A stretch of DNA of 53,363 nucleotides from an uncultured Clostridium sp. (GTDB taxonomy: Bacteria; Bacillota; Clostridia; Lachnospirales; Lachnospiraceae): contig CAMWYJ010000019.1 of NCBI GenBank assembly GCA_947178445.1, forward strand, positions 1 to 53,363, given 5' to 3'. Shown piece by piece: positions 8,429-16,162 of the stretch. Both the position numbers and the translations under genes were made by a program. The notes under the pieces were generated by a model. That model saw only the letters and a list, made by a program, of their open reading frames with translations. It was not told the DNA's origin and searched no databases. Every line of letters begins with the position of its first letter. Position 1 is the first letter of the stretch.

Positions 8429-11400
8429 CTAATGCTTCATAGCATAGAACGCCTCAATCTGTGCCTGTTCAGAGCTCAGACCTTTCTCTTCCATCTGTAC
8501 AATCATATTCATCATCTTTTTGTAATCATGTGGGATAATCTTCTTAAACTTAGGAAGATACTCACCAAAGTTATCAAGAATCAATTTGCCAATCTCTGAA
8601 TTGGTATAATTTACATGGTCATTGATCATGGTCTTAAGCTCTAAGACATCATATTTGTCAACCACCTGCTCAATGGATACCAGTTCTTTATTAAGCTTCA
8701 TATAAAGGTCGCTATCCATATCTAATACATAAGCAATACCACCGCTCATTCCGGCTGCAAAATTCTTACCGGTCTCGCCAAGAATTACCACACGTCCACC
8801 GGTCATATATTCACATCCATGGTCACCCACACCCTCGCAGACTGCTGTTGCCCCGGAATTCCGGACAGCAAAACGCTCCCCTGCAATACCATTGATATAA
8901 GCAGAACCCGAGGTTGCGCCATATAATGCCACATTTCCGATCAAAATGTTTTCCTCATGCTTAAACTGTACTGTTCTTGGAGGATACACAATCAGTTTAC
9001 CTCCGGAAAGCCCTTTTCCGAAATAATCATTGCTGTCACCAACCAGCTCTAATGTAAGCCCCTTTGGAATAAAAGCACCAAAGCTCTGTCCCCCGGAACC
9101 CTTACATTTAACGGTATAAGTATCATCCTCTAACGTATTATAGTATTTTTTTGTAATCTCCGACCCAAAAATCGTACCAACCGAACGGTCTGTATTCTTT
9201 ACATCAATCTCTACACTCTTCTTTGCCTTCTTTGCCAAGGCATCTTTGAAGGTATTCAAAAGAATTTTCTCATCAACCGTGTTTGGCAGTTCAAAATCAT
9301 ACGCATTCTTCTTGTTATAAGCAATCTTGTTCTGTGGACTGTCCACAAATGGATTATTTAAAATTGCAGTAAGATCCACTTTCTTTTCTTCCGCTTGTTT
9401 TCCAGCTTTTAGCAAATCTGTACGCCCAACTAATTCGTCAACACTTCTCACTCCTAATTTTGCCATATACTCACGAAGCTCTTCTGCAATAAACACCATG
9501 AAATTTACAACATACTCCGGTTTTCCTTTGAACCGCTTACGAAGCTCTGGATTCTGTGTTGCCACACCAACCGGGCAGGTGTCCAAATTACATACCCGCA
9601 TCATAACACATCCCATTGTTACTAATGGAGCGGTTGCAAAACCGAATTCCTCCGCACCGAGCATTGCAGCAATTGCCACATCCCTTCCGGTCATCAGTTT
9701 TCCGTCTGTTTCCAGTATGACCTTGTTCCGCAGGTCATTCATAATAAGTGTCTGATGTGTCTCTGCCAGCCCCAATTCCCACGGAAGTCCTGCATTATAA
9801 ATGGAGTTGCCAGGAGCGGCACCCGTACCTCCGTCATAACCGGATACAAGGATAACCTGTGCACCGGCTTTTGCAACACCGGCTGCAACCGTACCAATAC
9901 CAGCCTCAGAAACAAGCTTTACTGATATTCTGGCATCTCTATTTGCATTTTTACAATCATAAATCAACTGCGCCAAGTCCTCAATCGAATAAATATCATG
10001 ATGAGGCGGTGGTGAGATAAGTCCCACACCAGGTGTTGAATGACGTGTTTTAGCAATCCACGGATACACCTTACCTCCCGGTAAATGTCCACCCTCACCA
10101 GGCTTTGCTCCCTGTGCCATCTTGATCTGAATCTCTTTCGCACTGGTCAGATATTTTGAAGTAACACCAAAACGCCCGGAAGCCACCTGCTTGATTGCAG
10201 AACAACGATTCTTACCATCTGCACCAACCGTCAGGCGTTCAAGATCCTCACCGCCTTCACCAGAATTCGACTTACCGCCAAGCATATTCATGGCAATCGC
10301 TAATGTCTCATGCGCTTCCTTTGAAATCGAACCATATGACATCGCACCTGTTTTGAATCGCTTCACAATGGAGTCTGCCGATTCCACCTCCTCAATCGGT
10401 ATACCGTGTTCCGGATAGTTAAATTCCATAAGGCCTCTAAGGCTTACTGGATCCATTTCCTCATTTATCAATCTGGTATACTGCTTAAACATATTGTAAT
10501 CACCCACACGGGTAGCCTGCTGTAGCAAATGAATTGTCTGCGGGTTATATAAATGTTCCTCTTTACCACTTCTGAATTTATGACTGCCGCTGCTTTCTAA
10601 GCTTAAATTCATATCTAACCCAAGCGGATCAAAGGCTGCTGTATGAAGTTCATCTACCTGTTTTTCAATATCTGTTAAATCGATACCCTCTACACGGCTT
10701 ACTGTATTAGTAAAGTAACGATCTACAACCGCTTTATTGATGCCAATTGCCTCAAAAATCTGGGAACCCTGATAAGACTGAATTGTGCTGATACCCATCT
10801 TAGATGCAATCTTTACAATACCGTGGATGATCGCTGAATTATAATCATTCACTGCTGCATAGTAATCCTTATCCAAACGATTCGTATCAATTAGCTCTTT
10901 GATAGACCCCTGTGCAAGATATGGATTAATTGCCGATGCACCATATCCCAATAATGTTGCAAAATGATGCACTGCACGCGGCTCCGCACTCTCCAAAATC
11001 AAGGCAACCGATGTTTTCTTTCTCGTTCTTACCAAATGCTGTGACATCGCAGATACTGCTAAGAGAGAAGGAATTGCCACATGATTCTCATCCACTCCAC
11101 GGTCTGTCAGGATTAAAATATTTACCCCATCTCTGTAAAGACGGTCTGCCTCTACAAACAGGCGGTCAATCGCTTTTTCCAATGAGGTGTTTTTATAGTA
11201 GGTAATCGAAACCTCTCCTACTTTAATTCCTTCTACATTCATATTCCGAATCTTCATCAAATCAATATTGGTAAGGATTGGATCAAAAATCTTAAGTACA
11301 CGGCAGTTTTCCGGTTTTTCCTCTAAAATATTGCCATCTGTTCCAAGATATACAGAGGTAGAGGTTACAACTTCTTCACGAATTGCATCAATCGGTGGAT

Positions 11401-13051
11401 TGGTCACCTGAGCAAATAACTGCTTAAAATAATTAAACAACGGCTGCTTTTTATCGGAAAGTACCGCAAGCGGCGAATCCGTTCCCATCGCCTGAATTGC
11501 CTCTGTACCATTTTGTGCCATCGGTAAAATGGTATTCAGATCTTCGTATGTATACCCAAATGCCCGCTGCAGCTTTGCTCTTTCCTCTTTTGTATGCTCT
11601 GGCACCTTCTTATTTGGAATTTTTAAATCCTTAAGATACACAAGATTAGAATCTAACCATTCACCATATGGCTGGGCACTTGCATACATTTCTTTTACTT
11701 CCTCATCGGAAACCAGTTTGCCCTTTACCGTATCTACTAACAGCATTTTACCCGGATGTAAGCGTTCTTTCATAATAATATGGCTTGGATCAATATCCAG
11801 CACGCCTACCTCCGATGAAAGGATCAAATTATCATCATCCGTAATCATATAGCGGGAAGGACGCAATCCATTACGGTCTAACACTGCACCCATAATATCT
11901 CCATCTGTGAATAAAATGGATGCCGGACCATCCCATGGCTCCATCATGGTCGCATAATACTGATAAAAATCCTTTTTTTTCTGAGTCATATAACGGTTAT
12001 TCTCCCAAGGCTCCGGAATGGTAATCATAACTGCCAGTGGAAGAGGCATACCGCTCATCACCAAAAATTCCAGTGTGTTGTCAAGCCTTGCAGAATCGGA
12101 ACCATTCGGATCCACAACCGGAGTCAGTTTATGCATCTCTCCCTTAAAATAGTCAGATTCCATAGATTCTTCTCTAGCATGCATTTTATCTGCATTACCA
12201 CGAATCGTATTAATCTCACCATTATGTACCAGATATCGGTATGGATGTGCTCTTAGCCAGCTCGGTGTTGTATTGGTTGAAAATCTTGAATGAACCAATG
12301 CAATAGCAGACTCATAATCTGTATTGTGTAAATCCTCAAAGAAAAGACGAAGCTCATCTACTAAGAACATTCCTTTATATACAATCGTCCTGGAGGATAA
12401 AGAAACAACATAGTTATCGTCACTTGACTGTTCAAACACTCTCCTTACAATATAAAGCTTCCGGTCAAAATCAAGTCCCTTTGCAACATCATCCGGACGC
12501 TTAATAAATGCCTGCATGATACATGGCATAACATCCACTGCTTTCTTTCCAAGAATTTCCGGCTGAGTCGGCACTTTTCTCCAGCAAAGAAACTCCATAC
12601 CCTCCTTTTCAACAATAACCTCAAACATTTTTTTTGCCTGATTTCGCTTCAATTCATCCTGTGTAAAGAAAAACATACCAATTCCGTAATCTCTCTCTCC
12701 ACCTAAATCTACGCCGAGTTCTGCAACAGCTTTATGGAAAAACTTATGGCAGATCTGCAAAAGAATACCAACTCCATCGCCCGTCTTTCCTTCTGCATCC
12801 TTACCTGCCCTGTGTTCTAGCTTCTCAACAATCTGCAAAGCGTTATCAACCGTTGCATGACTTTTCTTTCCTTTGATATTTACAACTGCACCTATACCAC
12901 AATTGTCATGTTCAAAAGAGGAATTGTACAAACCAACTTCACGAGGCACTGCCTCATCCACCATATAGCCTGATTCAACGGCTTTCTCACACTGCAAATG
13001 ACCTTTCATCTCACTTTTGTGAGGATATACTTCCTTCATATGCTCTGTCAT
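8429..13051 (-). CDS. gltB: Glutamate synthase (NADPH) large subunit
   Basis: The alpha subunit (1540 residues from the chosen start) has an N-terminal class-II glutamine amidotransferase domain whose nucleophile is Cys51 in HDNCGIGA (a propeptide of about 50 residues would be removed), a central domain, an FMN-binding synthase domain (GGKSNSGEGGED, KPGEGGHLPGGKV, SGYDGGTGAAP), the 3Fe-4S cysteines in CVMMRVCNLDTCPVG, and a C-terminal beta-helix domain (GEGVGDHGCEYMTGG). The frame is open to an ATG at 13087, but that ATG has AAAGG directly abutting it; ATG 13051 has AGGAAAG at normal spacing and is preferred. First gene of the gltB-gltD operon, with a promoter at 13162-13190. Confidence 0.97.
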   Translation of the reverse strand: MTEHMKEVYPHKSEMKGHLQCEKAVESGYMVDEAVPREVGLYNSSFEHDNCGIGAVVNIKGKKSHATVDNALQIVEKLEHRAGKDAEGKTGDGVGILLQICHKFFHKAVAELGVDLGGERDYGIGMFFFTQDELKRNQAKKMFEVIVEKEGMEFLCWRKVPTQPEILGKKAVDVMPCIMQAFIKRPDDVAKGLDFDRKLYIVRRVFEQSSDDNYVVSLSSRTIVYKGMFLVDELRLFFEDLHNTDYESAIALVHSRFSTNTTPSWLRAHPYRYLVHNGEINTIRGNADKMHAREESMESDYFKGEMHKLTPVVDPNGSDSARLDNTLEFLVMSGMPLPLAVMITIPEPWENNRYMTQKKKDFYQYYATMMEPWDGPASILFTDGDIMGAVLDRNGLRPSRYMITDDDNLILSSEVGVLDIDPSHIIMKERLHPGKMLLVDTVKGKLVSDEEVKEMYASAQPYGEWLDSNLVYLKDLKIPNKKVPEHTKEERAKLQRAFGYTYEDLNTILPMAQNGTEAIQAMGTDSPLAVLSDKKQPLFNYFKQLFAQVTNPPIDAIREEVVTSTSVYLGTDGNILEEKPENCRVLKIFDPILTNIDLMKIRNMNVEGIKVGEVSITYYKNTSLEKAIDRLFVEADRLYRDGVNILILTDRGVDENHVAIPSLLAVSAMSQHLVRTRKKTSVALILESAEPRAVHHFATLLGYGASAINPYLAQGSIKELIDTNRLDKDYYAAVNDYNSAIIHGIVKIASKMGISTIQSYQGSQIFEAIGINKAVVDRYFTNTVSRVEGIDLTDIEKQVDELHTAAFDPLGLDMNLSLESSGSHKFRSGKEEHLYNPQTIHLLQQATRVGDYNMFKQYTRLINEEMDPVSLRGLMEFNYPEHGIPIEEVESADSIVKRFKTGAMSYGSISKEAHETLAIAMNMLGGKSNSGEGGEDLERLTVGADGKNRCSAIKQVASGRFGVTSKYLTSAKEIQIKMAQGAKPGEGGHLPGGKVYPWIAKTRHSTPGVGLISPPPHHDIYSIEDLAQLIYDCKNANRDARISVKLVSEAGIGTVAAGVAKAGAQVILVSGYDGGTGAAPGNSIYNAGLPWELGLAETHQTLIMNDLRNKVILETDGKLMTGRDVAIAAMLGAEEFGFATAPLVTMGCVMMRVCNLDTCPVGVATQNPELRKRFKGKPEYVVNFMVFIAEELREYMAKLGVRSVDELVGRTDLLKAGKQAEEKKVDLTAILNNPFVDSPQNKIAYNKKNAYDFELPNTVDEKILLNTFKDALAKKAKKSVEIDVKNTDRSVGTIFGSEITKKYYNTLEDDTYTVKCKGSGGQSFGAFIPKGLTLELVGDSNDYFGKGLSGGKLIVYPPRTVQFKHEENILIGNVALYGATSGSAYINGIAGERFAVRNSGATAVCEGVGDHGCEYMTGGRVVILGETGKNFAAGMSGGIAYVLDMDSDLYMKLNKELVSIEQVVDKYDVLELKTMINDHVNYTNSEIGKLILDNFGEYLPKFKKIIPHDYKKMMNMIVQMEEKGLSSEQAQIEAFYAMKH

Positions 13052-13161
13052 GATTCTCTTTCCTTTCTTAAATGTGCATTCATCCATCCTTTATAAGATG
13101 AACCGTTCTTAAATATAATACTGATATTATGAAATAATTATCATTTTATAAATCAATTGAT

Positions 13162-13190
13162 ATAATACAACGAACATTCTTTTTTGTAAA
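13162..13190 (-). promoter_or_regulatory. Promoter of the gltBD operon
   Basis: Minus-strand TTTACA and TATTAT with a 17-base spacer. The leader to the gltB start is about 105 nt and very AT-rich, including an imperfect palindrome (GATATTATGAAATAATTATC, 13123-13142). No known riboswitch consensus was recognised in it. Confidence 0.6.
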
Positions 13191-13432
13191 TAGTATAATA
13201 GCGACATATTGTCGAATAATCAGATTTTTTAGTTTTTTAATTATTATAAACTGACTTTTCATTTAATTTTATCACAAATTCTACTCTATACACACAATAA
13301 AAGAGGAACCTTAAAATTCCTCATCCGCAATACAAATGTTATTTTTAAGATTCCTCACACATTTCTGCTATTTATTTTTCAATTACTTTAAACATATCCA
13401 TTTTTACTTAGCCAGTTAACAAACCTGCCACC
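13191..13432. other. Intergenic region between gltB and the L,D-transpeptidase gene
   Basis: Together with the gltB leader this is a gene-free stretch of about 380 bases. It is AT-rich and contains the gltB promoter at its left edge and a terminator (13297-13322). The terminator arm GAGGAA also has an alternative partner in TTTTTAAGATTCCTC at 13342-13356, so two mutually exclusive hairpins can be drawn. No coding potential is seen. Confidence 0.5.
13297..13322 (-). terminator. Intrinsic terminator after the L,D-transpeptidase gene
   Basis: On the minus strand a GAGGAA/TTCCTC stem (13303-13308 with 13317-13322) is followed by TTTTATT, about 110 bases beyond the transpeptidase stop. Confidence 0.55.
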
Positions 13433-14578
13433 CTATTTGAATGCCGGATCCGTAGGATCCCATGTATGACCAGAGGACAATTTTTTTGCTTTTGGTTTAT
13501 CAAATGGTCCTTTATTTTTCTTATTGTTATAAATCGTAACAACCGTTCCGACTCCACAATTATCAAAGATCCACTTTGCATCGCCAGCCGTCAACCGTAT
13601 GCAGCCATGAGATGCCATGGTTCCAAGCTTGTTATATGCCGAAACATCTAATGACTTATTATTGTTTTTAGCATTATAAAATACGGAATGAAATAAAATG
13701 TCGTCCGTTAGATGTTCACACCACTGTCCCCAAGAAGGTCCCATCAGTTCATGCCAGCGCAGCTTGTCCCGGATTGAAAAAGTGCCAACCGGTGTCGCAT
13801 TACCGGCAGAGCATACAAACGATACAACTGGTATCACATAGCTTGCTTTCTTACTCTTATACTGTTTGTCATAATCTCTCGCATAGACGGTTACACAGCT
13901 TGCTGTACGGTTTACTTTAATCATATATGTATCACTTTTATTTTTTTTGGTCTGTTTTTTAGAAAGTACTTTTGATTTACGTAAGTCCTGCAACAACTGT
14001 CCCTTTTTGTTAAAGTAGTATTTATATTCACCAATATACGTCCAGCCAACAGCACCCTGATACGTTTTCTTATCAAAGTAGTACCGTTTATTTTGGCTTC
14101 TGGCCCACCCTGACTTTAATTCATATTTGCTGCCAAACCGATAATATTTGCCATCAACCTTTTGAATTCCCTTTTGTTCATAGCGGGCACCATCCTTTTT
14201 GTTAAAATAGTATCGCTTGCCCTTCACCTTTACCACACCTGTTTTCATTGTATGGTTTTTGTTAAAATAATACTTCTTTCCTTCAATTGTCCGGTAACCG
14301 GTCTTCTTATACAGCTTACCATCCTTTTCAAAGTAATATAGATTACCATTAATCTTCTGTACTCCGGTAACTGCCACACCACTTTTATAGTATTTTTCTT
14401 TTGTTTTATTCCATCCATGAATAATGTTTTCCTCTGTAGATTCTGTAGTATTGACAGTTGGGTTCTCCGGCTGTGCATCAATTACCGTTGCCTGTGCTAC
14501 ACTGCCAATCCCTAACATCATACTTACTGCAAGCATCCACAAACAATGCCTGCCAATACATTCCCATCTTTTTTTCAT
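13433..14578 (-). CDS. Secreted L,D-transpeptidase with cell-wall-binding repeats
   Basis: A 381-residue exported protein. Residues 1 to about 31 form a signal peptide (MKKRW, hydrophobic core, AQA cleavage-like site). Residues about 60-205 hold six or so degenerate wall/glucan-binding repeats of the YYF-N-K-x-G type. The C-terminal YkuD domain (about 225-355) carries the FHSVFY and SHGCIRL motifs with catalytic Cys326; such enzymes make 3-3 peptidoglycan cross-links or attach ligands. The open frame extends 17 codons further upstream, but the M at 14578 has GGAGAAA upstream and begins a proper signal peptide. It lies next to two other repeat-bearing or secreted proteins. Confidence 0.93.
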   Translation of the reverse strand: MKKRWECIGRHCLWMLAVSMMLGIGSVAQATVIDAQPENPTVNTTESTEENIIHGWNKTKEKYYKSGVAVTGVQKINGNLYYFEKDGKLYKKTGYRTIEGKKYYFNKNHTMKTGVVKVKGKRYYFNKKDGARYEQKGIQKVDGKYYRFGSKYELKSGWARSQNKRYYFDKKTYQGAVGWTYIGEYKYYFNKKGQLLQDLRKSKVLSKKQTKKNKSDTYMIKVNRTASCVTVYARDYDKQYKSKKASYVIPVVSFVCSAGNATPVGTFSIRDKLRWHELMGPSWGQWCEHLTDDILFHSVFYNAKNNNKSLDVSAYNKLGTMASHGCIRLTAGDAKWIFDNCGVGTVVTIYNNKKNKGPFDKPKAKKLSSGHTWDPTDPAFK

Positions 14579-14722
14579 AACATTTCTCCATTCATTATGT
14601 AGACCTTTTTGTTTTTGTTTCTCCACCATTATAATGTCATATATTTATTTTAGCAAGCATTTCGACAAAACTAGTGCATTTTTCATCTTTTCTTTATGAT
14701 TGTTACAACTATGATACAACCG

Positions 14723-16048
14723 CTATTTTTTGATCTTCACTTTTTTAGCAGTACAATATGATCCCTTTACCGTACTTCCATTTGCTGTTTTATATGCCCT
14801 GACGCGTACATAGTAGGTTTTCCCTTTTTTTCTCTTCTTCACCGTATAACTTGTCTTTTTTGTTTTAACAGTCTTTGTCTTGTTCTTTGCAAAATTTTTG
14901 CTGGTACTGTAGGAAATCTCATATCCAGTCGCTCCTGACACCTTCTTATAAGAGATTTTTAGATTTCTGCCCTTTTGGTTCTTTACCGTAAGACCACTCA
15001 CTTTTTTCGGTTTGGATGCTGTTTTCTTAATGCCGGCTGCCTTTTGGTATCTGGCAAATACCCACTTACCTGCCTTTGATAAATCGGAAGTTTTCCATCC
15101 GCTCTTTTTTCCCGTATTTGCTTTCAAAAGAGAAGCTGACTCTGGCTTATTACTCAGGCTCCATGCAAAGTAACTCATTTCATTTTTATCCAGCATATCC
15201 AGCCATTTACCAGCTTCCTTTGTGTCAATCGTTCCATTACCGCTTGCTTCTGATACCCCAAATTCCGTAACCAGAACCGGCAGATTTTTATCAAGTGCAG
15301 TCTGAAGCTTATTTCTCATGTCACTTTTATGTGTCGCAGAATAAAAATGCATCGTATACATAACATTTTCATAAGAAAGCGGCGAAGCTGCTGCTACATC
15401 CACATCCTGAGACCAGTTTGGAGTACCCACAATAATAACTGCATCCGGGTCATTTGCACGAATAACCGGAATTACTTCCTTTGCATACTTTTTAATCTCA
15501 CTCCATGTAGTGCCACCATTTGGCTCATTACAAATTTCATATAAAACATTATCATATGCCGCATACTTCTTAGACATTTCCTTGAAAAAAGTTTTTGACT
15601 GTTTTTTAAATTTGTTCGGATCCTTATCCTGTAACACATGCCAGTCGATAATCACATACATACCAAGATCCGTTGCTGCCTGAACGCCCTTATCAATCCG
15701 CTCTTTTAATTTTTTCTGGACCTCGTTTTGTGATGCACTTCCCGCTCCCGTGCAATATCCATCATAATCCTGTGTATACATTGCAAGGCGGATTGCATTT
15801 ACCCCATAGCTGTCCCTTAATGTCTTAAATGCATTCTTTGATATATAAGGATATCCCACATCCCAATTGATTCCATGGGTGCTGACACCACGAAGCTTTA
15901 CCGTCTTCCCTGTTTTCTGGCTTACCAGCTTAGTTCCAGACACCTTCAACGCTCCGTTTTGCTCCACTGTTGTTGCCGCTGATACATTTACACCTGCTCC
16001 AAACAGTAAGACTAGTCCCAATACAAATACATAAAATAATCTCTTCAT
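14723..16048 (-). CDS. Secreted GH5 endoglucanase with fibronectin type III domain
   Basis: A 441-residue secreted glycoside hydrolase family 5 (subfamily 2-like) enzyme predicted to cleave beta-1,4-glucan. Signal peptide at residues 1 to about 24 (MKRLFYVFVLGLVLL...VSAA). In the TIM barrel the acid/base is Glu175 in YEICNEPNG and the nucleophile Glu262 in VTEFGVSE; IRLAMYT and IIDWHV are also typical. Residues about 360-440 form a Lys/Tyr-rich FN3-like module (KPKKVSGLTVKNQKG...ISYKKVSGATGYEISYS), common in Lachnospiraceae surface proteins. Start ATG 16048 follows GGGGAGG; the longer frame to 16078 lacks an RBS. Suggests plant-fibre or beta-glucan use, or a role on the cell's own matrix. Confidence 0.93.
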   Translation of the reverse strand: MKRLFYVFVLGLVLLFGAGVNVSAATTVEQNGALKVSGTKLVSQKTGKTVKLRGVSTHGINWDVGYPYISKNAFKTLRDSYGVNAIRLAMYTQDYDGYCTGAGSASQNEVQKKLKERIDKGVQAATDLGMYVIIDWHVLQDKDPNKFKKQSKTFFKEMSKKYAAYDNVLYEICNEPNGGTTWSEIKKYAKEVIPVIRANDPDAVIIVGTPNWSQDVDVAAASPLSYENVMYTMHFYSATHKSDMRNKLQTALDKNLPVLVTEFGVSEASGNGTIDTKEAGKWLDMLDKNEMSYFAWSLSNKPESASLLKANTGKKSGWKTSDLSKAGKWVFARYQKAAGIKKTASKPKKVSGLTVKNQKGRNLKISYKKVSGATGYEISYSTSKNFAKNKTKTVKTKKTSYTVKKRKKGKTYYVRVRAYKTANGSTVKGSYCTAKKVKIKK

Positions 16049-16162
16049 GTTATCCAACCTCCCCGTTTCAAATCTCATTTCACCATGTAAAAAATTCTGT
16101 TTTCAATTTTTCGCTATACAATTGTTTGTATGATTCCAAAAAGTATCACAGTGACTGACCGA

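Noticed and set aside
9327..9755. 142-codon plus-strand frame inside gltB
   Set aside because: Antisense shadow of a highly conserved gene; Ser/Thr/Phe-rich composition typical of reverse-strand frames.
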